Below are positions 22,701 through 27,375 of a stretch of DNA of 27,375 nucleotides, piece after piece. Position 1 is the first letter of the stretch. Each line of letters starts with the position of its first letter. The notes under the pieces were generated by a model that saw only the letters and a program-made list of their open reading frames with translations, was not told the DNA's origin and did not search any database. Both the position numbers and the translations under genes were made by a program. This stretch comes from Brachionus koreanus (taxonomy: Eukaryota > Rotifera > Eurotatoria > Ploima > Brachionidae), in contig PJRA01000048.1 in NCBI GenBank assembly GCA_016987375.1, positions 332,728 through 360,102 on the forward strand, read 5' to 3'.

Positions 22701-25700
22701 CTGAATTGTTTGAGTTTCAAGTGAAGAAGTTGGCATAGTAAAGTAAAGAGTTTTTGATTCATTGGACTCATTGAATTTCTTTCAAGTGCTGGTTTCTGCG
22801 ACCTTTTGAAGCGTTTTTTTCAATACGTAAATCCAAAGTTGTAAATTATAGCTAACTCAAATTGTAGCCGGTACCAATTACAAGTTTACAAACAAAATTT
22901 TTCTTCCAATACGGGCATGAAAATTTACTCAACTGCATACACAGATTTTTTTAATTCAATTATTATATGAGAGTCATTTCATTCTAAAAACCTTTCAAAC
23001 GTATCCCAACTATCCTTATTCAAAAAGAAACGAGAATTTTCTCTTGAAGCCTCAAATGGCATTTTCTGACGAGACCATACATGTTACATTATCTCCTTCT
23101 TCTTTTATACAATTAATTTCTTTGATTAGTACCATTTAAAATCAAGCGTCCAAACATGGGTTGATATTTCGTTTAGTTTAGCAAAGTTTAGCACTTTGTT
23201 GCTGCTAAAAACTTTGAACTTGTGTCATGAGACCAATTTTTTTTATCAAATTATCCTCAATGGTAAACGATCCCTTAATGAAGCTTTTACCATCCAACTG
23301 TATTTTCTGCCATCCATAATTATAATTTGAAAAAGCCTTTTTTGTTTTAGTCTAAAATTTGTTCTGCAAAATGTGTTAGATAAAACATATTTTGTACGGG
23401 TTTTGTGTAATAATTTTGGTTTGAGAAGAAAAGTAATTGAAACTTAAAATAAGGGTCAATAAGATTAGCAGAGCAAACTTTCAAAAAATTCCAAAAAAAA
23501 ATAATAGTATAAATTGAGATTCCAAAACAAGAAGTTATGACAGACGGACCTAACGTTACTAATGTTAGCATTACAATGCTCTGCTGCAGAAAAAATTTCT
23601 CTTATTATATAAAATTAAAAAAAATAATATTACATAAATATGATTATTTTTTAGTGTTAAATCTTGTTTAGACGAAGTATTTTCATCTAAAAGATAATAT
23701 GCAATAAAATTTAGATTGATTAGACAACTGTTTTTAAAAATTCATGTTTTTCTTGTCTCATCTTACTGTCTCATCATCACTCGTAATATCTAAAATATTA
23801 GCTTGAATATTCTAAAAAATCTTTTTGCTCATAAATGAATATTGATATCCATTGAAAGCTTTTGACACAGTTTCGCATGACAGACACATATTTAGATATA
23901 AAACTTCCTCCTTATCTTATTTTCTGAATAAAATCATTTCTTCATTCCAGATATTTTATTGTAAACGTAAATGGTGATATGAGTGATCAACAATCAGGGG
24001 TCCCACAAAGATCAGTAATTAGCCCACTTCTTGTAAGCAATTTTATAAATGACATACAACAAAAAGAGCTAAAACATATTGATTATTCAATATTAGATTA
24101 TTCTTTTTAATAATAATTTTTTAATAATATTTAATAATAAAAAAATTAAAAATTTAATCTAAATAAAATATCTTAAGATATACAAATGGTCTAGAAAAAT
24201 TGGCCTTTGCAGCGACACAGGTTGGAGCAATGCAAAAACAATTACAAGAACTACAGCCTCAGCTAGTTAAGACAAGTGAAGAAACAGAAAAATTGATGGT
24301 TAAAATAGAACAAGAAACAGTCGAAGTCGAGGCTAAAAAGGAGCTTGTCGCTGCTGATGAAGCTATAATGAACGAGGCTGCAGCAGCATCTCAATCGATC
24401 AAAGACGATTGTGAGAATGATTTGGCTGAAGCGACTCCTGCTTTGGAAGCAGCCATCGCAGCTCTCAACACAATTAAACAAGCAGATATAACACTTGTAA
24501 AGGCTATGAAAAATCCGCCACAAGCTGTCAAATTTGTACTTGAAGCAGTTTGTGTAATGAAAGGAATTAAGCCTGAAAGAAAACCTGATGCTAGTGGAAA
24601 AATGGCTGATGACTATTGGGGACCATCTCTTAAGATGTTAGGTGATATGAAATTTTTAGAAAGTTTAATTACATACGACAAAAACAATATATCTCCTCCG
24701 ATTATTAAACGTATCCGTGAACGCTTCATTCCTGATCCAATGTTTGATCCAATGAGCATAAGAAATGTGTCAACTGCATGCGAAGGTTTATGTCGCTGGG
24801 TACGAGCCATGGACAGCTACGACAAAGTCTTTCGAATAGTTGCACCAAAACAAGCCCGTTTGGCTCAAGCTGAAGCCGAACTGGCCGAACAAATGAAAAA
24901 ATTAGATGCCAAAAGAGCTGAACTCAAAACATATATGGATAAATTGCAAGCATTAAATGATCAATTCGAAAGTAAGATATTCAAAAATACAAAATTTTTA
25001 TCAAAAAAGCTTATAACTTATATCCGGTCAAATGTTTAATTTTAGATTTTTAAAATAAATTCCTAATTTTATCTAGATGATGCAAAGACTTATTAGCTTT
25101 AAAAAGAATTAAAAAAAAAAAAAAAAAATTTAATAATTTTTATTTAGCCATGCAGCAAAAAAAGAAAGAATTGGAGGACAACATTCATCAATGTGAACAA
25201 AAATTAATCAGAGCTGAGAAATTAATCGGAGGACTGGGTGGTGAAAAAGACCGTTGGACAGAAAATGCAAAAATGTTAACAGAGAGATACTATCGCATTA
25301 CAGGAGACGTGCTGCTTTCGTCTGGTGTTGTAGCATACCTTGGAGCTTTTACTGTCAACTACAGAAACGATTGCACCAAGGAGTGGGTACGATTATGCAA
25401 AGAAAAGAAAATACCCTGCTCGGAACAATTAAGCCTGACTAATACTCTGGGCGATCCTGTTAAAATAAGAGCATGGCAAATAGCCGGCCTACCAGTAGAC
25501 GCATTTTCAGTAGATAATGGTATAATAGTCAGCAACTCAAGACGATGGCCTTTGTGCATTGATCCTCAAGGACAAGCTAATAAATGGATAAAAAATATGG
25601 AAAAAGATGCCAAATTACAAATAATCAAGCTTTCAGATGCAAATTATACTAGAACACTTGAAAATGCCATACAATTTGGAACGCCAGTTCTTTTAGAGAA

Positions 25701-26468
25701 TGTTGGCGAAGAGCTCGATCCATCTCTGGAAGCTATTCTTCTCAAATCAACATTTAAACAGCAAGGAGTTGAATATATGAAATTTGGCGAGAATATTATT
25801 GAATATTCAAGAGATTTTCGATTTTACATTACGACAAAATTAAGAAATCCTCATTATTTACCAGAAGTATCGGTAAAAGTAACTTTATTGAACTTTATGA
25901 TTACGCCATTGGGCTTGCAGGATCAATTGCTTAGCTTGGTAGCTGCTAAAGAGAAGCCTGAATTAGAAGAAGTTAAAAATCAATTGATTATTGAATCTGC
26001 TGAAAATAAAAAGCAATTGAAAAATATTGAGGACAAAATTTTAGAGGTTTTGTCGTCCTCGGAAGGAAACATTCTAGAAGATGAAACAGCCATTCAGGTT
26101 TTGTCTTCGTCCAAAGTTTTGAGTGAAGAAATTTCAGCAAAACAGGCCGTTGCTGAAGAAACTCAAAAAGAAATAGAAGAGACAAGACTTGGCTATTTGC
26201 CAGTTGCTGAACATTCATCCATTTTATTCTTTTGCATTAGCGATCTTGCTAATATTGATCCCATGTATCAATATTCATTAAATTGGTTCATTAATCTATA
26301 CTCTAATTCAATTACCAATAGCGAAAAATCAAACGATCTAAACGAAAGAATCAACTTTTTGAATGATCATTTTACAAATTCTATATACAGAAATGTTTGC
26401 CGGTCTTTATTTGAAAAAGACAAGCTACTTTTTTCATTCATTTTATGTGTTCAATTGTCCAAAGCCAA
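3843..26468 (+). CDS. DNAH7: Axonemal dynein heavy chain, DNAH7-like inner-arm type (10 exons, 3' end missing)
   Basis: This is a motor subunit of ciliary inner dynein arms; it hydrolyses ATP to slide doublet microtubules. Joining ten exons gives 9,956 nt, or 3,318 codons plus two bases, with every junction in phase. Order of parts: DNAH7/3/12-type tail with a YYYYVEKG motif (residues 179-186); linker (about 934-1340); AAA1 with Walker A GPAGTGKT (1375-1382) and Walker B CFDEFNR (1425-1431); AAA2 with GPFMGGKS (1656-1663) and WIIFDG (from 1735); AAA3 with GPTGTGKS (2008-2015) and VVFVDDLN (2071-2078); AAA4 with GIGGSGRQ (2370-2377); stalk and microtubule-binding domain (about 2630-2915); AAA5; and the start of AAA6. 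Known DNAH7 proteins have about 4,000 residues, so some 700 codons lie beyond the right edge. The stalk and AAA5 resemble DNAH7 most, but DNAH3 or DNAH12 cannot be excluded by reading alone. No frameshift or internal stop is seen. Confidence 0.93.
4766..6470 (+). other. Intron 1 (1,705 bp)
   Basis: Very AT-rich. It begins GTAAGT and ends in an A-rich acceptor (AAATAAAG). The only recognisable content is a mariner-like transposase tail and possible terminal repeat at 5681-5860. A weak hairpin at about 4827-4925 is formed by A/T runs. Confidence 0.8.
5681..5860 (-). pseudogene. Mariner/Tc1-like transposase C-terminus with possible terminal repeat
   Basis: Read on the minus strand, about 5850-5740 gives [10 protein letters not shown], an in-frame stop, then [18 protein letters not shown]. 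This resembles the W..I..E.I..L..SM..R...VI tail of Tc1/mariner transposases. About 40 bp beyond it, TACAAGGGTAAACCAAAAAA (5681-5700) has the look of a TA-anchored terminal inverted repeat. The matching repeat and the catalytic domain were not found, so this would be a truncated, decayed copy. Confidence 0.35.
6471..7579 (+). CDS. DNAH7: Dynein exon 2: tail region
   Basis: Encodes residues 308-677 plus one base. The frame is open upstream of the ATG at 6496, and the junction codon GA|G continues into [19 protein letters not shown], which resembles the NASLPM region of DNAH7 tails. So 6496 is not a gene start. The donor A|GTAACT precedes the TAA that ends the open frame at 7597-7599. The encoded tail is mostly alpha-helical and acidic in character. 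Confidence 0.88.
7809..8000. mobile_element. Fold-back MITE, copy 1 (192 bp)
   Basis: A ~59-bp arm beginning GGGCAAAATGAAAATAATTT is mirrored perfectly at the other end (CATTTTGCCC). Both sides are flanked by TTAAAA (7803-7808 and 8001-8006), which could be a 6-bp target duplication. A ~70-bp unpaired centre contains a CTCTCAAATTTTTGGT block. There is no coding capacity, so it is a non-autonomous miniature element. Confidence 0.85.
8108..8130 (-). CDS. Possible terminal exon C of a nested minus-strand gene
   Basis: An AAAAG acceptor at 8135-8131 is followed by GT ACT GGT AAC CTG GAT CCT TGA. Joined in phase to exon B it would give ...PKPG-TGNLDP-stop. The surrounding ~70 bp is less AT-rich than the rest of the intron. 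This is speculative: a short terminal exon can occur by chance. Confidence 0.15.
8470..8660. mobile_element. Fold-back MITE, copy 2 (about 191 bp, inverted relative to copy 1)
   Basis: The same arms as copy 1 (both contain TTTTCATATTTTTAGATTTT) occur at both ends. The unpaired centre matches copy 1 only when read on the opposite strand (GAGAGTG here, ACTCTC in copy 1). It is more diverged than copy 1, ends GGCAAAAAG and CTTTTTTCC, and has no clear target duplication. Confidence 0.8.
8915..8962. repeat. Single arm of the intron-2 MITE family
   Basis: The run TTGAAAATGTAAAAATGTAG followed by AATTATTTACA resembles the right arm of copy 1 (7940-7995). No partner arm was found, so this may be a truncated copy. 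Low sequence complexity limits certainty. Confidence 0.4.
9289..9473. repeat. Short inverted repeat overlapping a predicted splice donor
   Basis: TTTGCCAAAACCTGGTAAAT at 9293-9312 recurs inverted at 9447-9473, giving arms of about 26 bp and a loop of about 132 bp. The right arm coincides with the 3' end and splice donor of candidate minus-strand exon B. It may be a small MITE or an inverted duplication of an exon-intron boundary. Confidence 0.7.
9455..9543 (-). CDS. Possible exon B of a nested minus-strand gene
   Basis: The minus strand reads an acceptor AAATAAAAG, then 29 codons beginning [18 protein letters not shown] and ending ILPKP, then the donor G|GTAAAT. Amino acid composition is protein-like (Asp, Ala, Glu, Lys) and base composition rises above the surrounding intron. 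It joins in phase to exon A (AT|A). I do not recognise the family. Confidence 0.3.
10350..10462 (-). CDS. Possible exon A (start) of a nested minus-strand gene
   Basis: ATG at 10462-10460 opens [20 protein letters not shown], continues with [15 protein letters not shown] and meets a candidate donor AT|GTAATA at 10349; read through, it stops at 10346. The charged, mixed composition looks coding and stands out in a long AT-rich intron. If spliced to B and C it would give a protein of about 74 residues. Function and family are unknown. It could instead be a decayed insertion. Confidence 0.33.
10699..10889 (+). CDS. DNAH7: Dynein exon 3
   Basis: Residues 678-741. Acceptor TTTATTTAG, donor GGG|GTATTT. 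Encodes [16 protein letters not shown] followed by a charged helix ([20 protein letters not shown]), matching the NST.F.WP...  region and following coiled helix of DNAH7-type tails. It has no ATG-initiated open frame of useful length, so simple ORF calling misses it. Confidence 0.85.
10964..11005 (+). CDS. DNAH7: Dynein exon 4 (42-nt microexon)
   Basis: Fourteen codons, [14 protein letters not shown] (residues 742-755), between acceptor TATCGTTAG and donor ATG|GTAAAG. It is separated from exon 3 by a 74-bp intron. Phase 0 on both sides, so it could be skipped without frameshift. The peptide continues the tail helix as in family members. Confidence 0.8.
11193..11636 (+). CDS. DNAH7: Dynein exon 5
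   Basis: Residues 756-903, from [14 protein letters not shown] to [10 protein letters not shown]. Contains [20 protein letters not shown] and W..GPF, conserved before the linker of axonemal dyneins. The open frame extends 16 codons upstream of the ATG at 11241 to an A-rich acceptor (GTAAAAG). Donor CTG|GTATAA. Confidence 0.9.
11694..11785 (+). CDS. DNAH7: Dynein exon 6
   Basis: Residues 904-933 plus two bases, starting [20 protein letters not shown]. With exon 5 it forms the conserved RHW..MS.IVG join that precedes the linker. The intron before it is only 57 bp. Donor AA|GTATAA. Confidence 0.87.
11786..13313 (+). other. Intron 6 (1,528 bp)
   Basis: AT-rich, with no gene recognised. About 12644-12736 resembles one arm of the fold-back family at 164-558 (AAATTTTGGAACAAAAAC block followed by TTCTAAAA and CCTTCTG). 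It ends with a pyrimidine-rich acceptor TTTGTTTCTAG. Confidence 0.75.
12644..12736 (+). repeat. Diverged single arm of the fold-back family
   Basis: Order of blocks matches the left arm at 199-290: an AATTTTGG.AC motif, an A/C-rich run, AAATT tracts, then a TCTAAAA...TTCTG block. No paired arm was found. Low complexity makes this tentative. Confidence 0.35.
13314..15301 (+). CDS. DNAH7: Dynein exon 7: linker and AAA1
   Basis: Residues 934-1596 plus one base. It begins [18 protein letters not shown] and carries the whole linker ([54 protein letters not shown]). AAA1 follows, the main ATPase site, with Walker A GPAGTGKT at 1375-1382, the [20 protein letters not shown] segment, Walker B CFDEFNR and the [17 protein letters not shown] segment. 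All catalytic features look intact. Donor G|GTAAAC; the open frame running to 15360 is intronic past 15301. Confidence 0.95.
15636..16553. other. Assembly gap (918 N)
   Basis: An unbroken run of N. An open frame appearing to span it (15578-16558) is an artefact of translating N. Confidence 1.
16581..16597. repeat. TA dinucleotide microsatellite
   Basis: About eight TA units directly after the gap, followed by a GATC-rich hairpin. Such a repeat may have contributed to the assembly break. Confidence 0.9.
17166..17445 (-). pseudogene. Non-LTR retrotransposon reverse transcriptase tail (relic)
   Basis: The minus strand encodes [15 protein letters not shown]. After a frame change it encodes [20 protein letters not shown], then [12 protein letters not shown], and stops at 17168-17166. 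This order (LE.VQRR.TR, then L..L...RR.RGDLI..FKI..G.D) is typical of the C-terminal tail of CR1/jockey-type reverse transcriptases. The upstream palm and endonuclease are not visible here; they may be absent or in the gap. Frameshifts show it is dead. Confidence 0.65.
17700..20751 (+). CDS. DNAH7: Dynein exon 8: AAA2, AAA3 and AAA4
   Basis: Residues 1597-2613 plus two bases, in one 3-kb exon. It starts [20 protein letters not shown] from an A-rich acceptor (TTCGAAAG), 59 bases before the first frame start usually reported at 17759. It carries AAA2 ([44 protein letters not shown]), AAA3 ([54 protein letters not shown]) and AAA4 ([43 protein letters not shown]). It ends at the start of the stalk ([13 protein letters not shown]). 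The Arg in AAA4's GSGRQ in place of Lys is normal for axonemal dyneins. Donor AG|GTTAGT. Confidence 0.95.
21723..22348 (-). pseudogene. Non-LTR retrotransposon reverse transcriptase C-terminus (relic)
   Basis: On the minus strand the first frame (22342 to 21992) reads [20 protein letters not shown], then [15 protein letters not shown] and [16 protein letters not shown] second, overlapping frame (22055 to 21723) continues [20 protein letters not shown] and [20 protein letters not shown]. Together they follow the jockey/CR1-like order: KS...V.S, then K.LGF.FD.KL.F, LYK.L..S.L.Y, LQ.IQN.A.R.IL and a tail. A frameshift near 22030 breaks it. A hAT MITE sits at its upstream end, and the frame resumes for a few codons beyond it (EMKIS, about 22510-22495). 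Confidence 0.65.
22341..22348 (+). repeat. 8-bp target site duplication (left)
   Basis: ATTGATAT directly abuts the CAGAG end of the hAT MITE and is repeated exactly at 22487-22494. Confidence 0.9.
22349..22486. mobile_element. hAT-superfamily MITE (138 bp) with perfect 8-bp target duplication
   Basis: Ends are CAGAGTTGTTTAAAAGTC and its exact reverse complement GACTTTTAAACAACTCTG. Both are flanked by ATTGATAT. The 5'-CAG.G terminus and 8-bp duplication are hallmarks of hAT elements. The interior is studded with AAGTCC/GGACTT motifs in both orientations, reminiscent of the subterminal transposase-binding motifs of hAT elements. There is no coding capacity. Confidence 0.9.
22487..22494 (+). 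repeat. 8-bp target site duplication (right)
   Basis: Exact copy of 22341-22348 (ATTGATAT), immediately after the CTCTG terminus of the MITE. Confidence 0.9.
22620..23200 (-). pseudogene. SWIM-type zinc finger protein relic (MULE-transposase-like)
   Basis: Minus-strand fragments lie in a sensible order but in shifting frames. Near 23060-22990 is [16 protein letters not shown]; near 22925-22865 is [20 protein letters not shown]. At 22736-22620 a 38-codon open frame runs [14 protein letters not shown]... to QKRGIERP, a stop, then KAV. The middle piece matches the SWIM finger pattern C.CP...K...CKH.IG, with Leu in place of the metal-binding His. The last piece resembles the basic KRGRP.KA tail often following SWIM domains in MULE-related and other invertebrate transposon proteins. 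Frameshifts and stops show it is non-functional. Family assignment is inferred from short motifs. Confidence 0.4.
23315..23390 (+). repeat. Diverged single arm of the fold-back family
   Basis: TCTAAAATTTGTTCTGCAAA, preceded by an AATTTGAAAAAG...TTTTTT block, parallels the left arm at 235-290. No paired arm is seen. Confidence 0.4.
23952..24110 (+). pseudogene. Reverse transcriptase palm fragment of a non-LTR retrotransposon
   Basis: An open stretch of 52 codons ends at TAA 24108-24110 and contains [20 protein letters not shown] followed by NDI. This corresponds to the SGVPQGSVLSPLLF..FINDI motif of non-LTR reverse transcriptases, with Arg in place of the usual Gly. The catalytic YADD motif that should follow is not recognisable (DYSILDYSF). 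It lies only ~70 bp before dynein exon 9 and on the opposite strand to the relic at 21.7-22.3 kb, so it comes from a separate insertion or a rearranged one. Confidence 0.65.
24178..24971 (+). CDS. DNAH7: Dynein exon 9: stalk coiled coil 1 and microtubule-binding domain
   Basis: Residues 2614-2878 plus one base. The split Arg codon AG|A continues [20 protein letters not shown]. Coiled coil 1 runs to about residue 2715. The microtubule-binding domain includes [20 protein letters not shown] (NPP at 2726-2728), [29 protein letters not shown] and FIPDPMF. Coiled coil 2 begins [20 protein letters not shown]. There is no large insertion in the binding domain. The acceptor ATATCTTAAG is A-rich; donor A|GTAAGA. 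Confidence 0.93.
24972..25147 (+). other. Intron 9 (176 bp)
   Basis: Short AT-rich intron from GTAAGA to TTTATTTAG that splits coiled coil 2 of the stalk. It includes a long A run near 25111-25128. Confidence 0.85.
25148..26468 (+). CDS. DNAH7: Dynein exon 10: stalk coiled coil 2, AAA5 and start of AAA6
   Basis: Residues 2879-3318 plus two bases. Coiled coil 2 ends at [15 protein letters not shown]5 follows, with [74 protein letters not shown] and [19 protein letters not shown]. Next come [15 protein letters not shown] and the opening of AAA6 ([36 protein letters not shown]). Donor AA|GTAAGT. The expected next segment (EW.FLLTGG) is not in the rest of the window, so exon 11 lies to the right. 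Confidence 0.93.
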
Positions 26469-27375
26469 GTAAGTTTTTATTTTTATGCATAAATTTAGGG
26501 TTCGCGAGTGACAAAGCTACAGCACGTCTATGTTACCTTGAATAATCACAAATCAGTTATCAGATTAACAACTGATGCACAAAGATAAGTAAGAATTATA
26601 CTTGTCACGTATCTCAGAAGTTAGACGCTGACTAGTAATTTTAGCATGGATATTTTCCCAGAATTAAAGTAGTTAAAAAGAAACTATATGCTCCACAAGG
26701 AGCGCATAGGAAGAAAAAAAAATTTTGGCATTTAACTCACATCTTGACTAAATTATAATCCCTGGTTCATAACACGAACTTACAAGCTTAAATAAAGATT
26801 AAATTCTTTGATCTTCAAAATGCTCAATTGTCTAAATCAGAGTTGTTTAAAAGTCCAAGTCCGGACTTTAAATCTTTTTATAAGTTTCAATAAAGTCAAG
26901 TAATGTATCTTAGTTATCAAAATTAACTTGGATTAAAACATGTTATTCACTGGTCAACGGTCAACAGACTTTAATAAACCAGCCAAGATCTTTTGAAGAT
27001 TAATTATACATATATAATGTTACTAAAACATATAAAAAGTCATCAACACAAAAATTTTTTTTTTTTTAGAAAAAGTTAATCCAAAACATAAAAATATTAT
27101 TGTGTGCAGTGGATAAAAAATTTAGTAATTTTTTAATTTTTTATACAAAGACTATTAAAACATAAAATAAGTTTTGGTACACTTATTGATGAGAAAACTC
27201 GCCTGACAGTCTTTTGAACATCAACAAAATGGATACAAAATCTTCATTTTTTGGTCATCTACATTGTTAGCGCAAATTTTTTTTTGTTTGACCCTATTCT
27301 ATCCTAGTGGATAATGGGGAGGAGCTCATCTCCTTTTCAAGTACCTTTTTGAGCAACAGCTCCGATCTGACACAG
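26469..27375 (+). other. Intron 10 (left part)
   Basis: AT-rich and without dynein coding. It contains one end of the hAT MITE family at 26838 and a less AT-rich segment at the right edge (27290-27375), where the minus strand is open for 25 codons. Confidence 0.75.
26838..26870 (+). mobile_element. Single terminus of the hAT MITE family
   Basis: CAGAGTTGTTTAAAAGTC is identical to the left end of the MITE at 22349. It is followed by CAAGTCCGGACTTT, with a perfect 12-bp palindrome (AAGTCCGGACTT). The opposite terminus and a target duplication were not found, so it is a truncated or internally rearranged copy. Confidence 0.7.

Larger units (their letters stand above)
20752..24177 (+). other. 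Intron 8 (3,426 bp)
   Basis: The longest intron, packed with dead mobile elements: a reverse transcriptase relic (21723-22348), a hAT MITE (22349-22486), a SWIM-type zinc finger relic (22620-23200) and a reverse transcriptase fragment (23952-24110). 20752-21720 has no recognised gene; it includes a G-rich patch near 21255-21285. Confidence 0.8.

Noticed and set aside
23347..23571. 74-codon minus-strand open frame
   Set aside because: Low-complexity intronic sequence overlapping a repeat arm; no motif seen.

Overview
This is an AT-rich metazoan (or at least eukaryotic) window. Ten GT-AG-spliced exons on the + strand assemble, with consistent phase, into most of one large gene. The product is an axonemal inner-arm dynein heavy chain that most resembles DNAH7 (family DNAH3/7/12). 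The start codon (3843) and about 3,319 codons are present. The last ~700 codons (rest of AAA6 and the C-terminal domain) lie beyond the right edge. The very low GC, very short introns beside TE-filled ones, and decayed Tc1/mariner, hAT, SWIM-type and non-LTR elements suggest an invertebrate. A monogonont-rotifer-like genome would fit, but the species cannot be read from the sequence.

Layout: 1-102 is a possible 3' end of an upstream gene. 103-3675 is intergenic, with a fold-back repeat (164-558), a Tc1-like transposase relic (948-1097) and a TA-flanked transposon with two 320-bp inverted arms that look identical (2081-3236). A perfect RFX X-box (3676-3688) lies about 155 bp before the dynein ATG, the expected control site for a cilium gene. 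Exons are 3843-4765, 6471-7579, 10699-10889, 10964-11005, 11193-11636, 11694-11785, 13314-15301, 17700-20751, 24178-24971 and 25148-26468. A 918-bp assembly gap (15636-16553) falls inside intron 7 and does not interrupt coding.

The long introns are transposon graveyards. Intron 1 holds a mariner-type transposase tail. Intron 2 holds two oppositely oriented copies of a fold-back MITE and, on the minus strand, exon-like pieces that could form a small nested gene of unknown function. Intron 7 holds a non-LTR reverse-transcriptase tail. Intron 8 holds a reverse-transcriptase relic interrupted by a 138-bp hAT MITE with a perfect 8-bp target duplication, a SWIM-zinc-finger relic and a second reverse-transcriptase fragment. 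Intron 10 carries one end of the same hAT family.

I found no bacterial-type operon, CRISPR, tRNA or rRNA. The most useful leads are the X-box, the near-perfect inverted-arm transposon, the possible nested minus-strand gene and the MITE families. No clearly new biological system is demonstrated.
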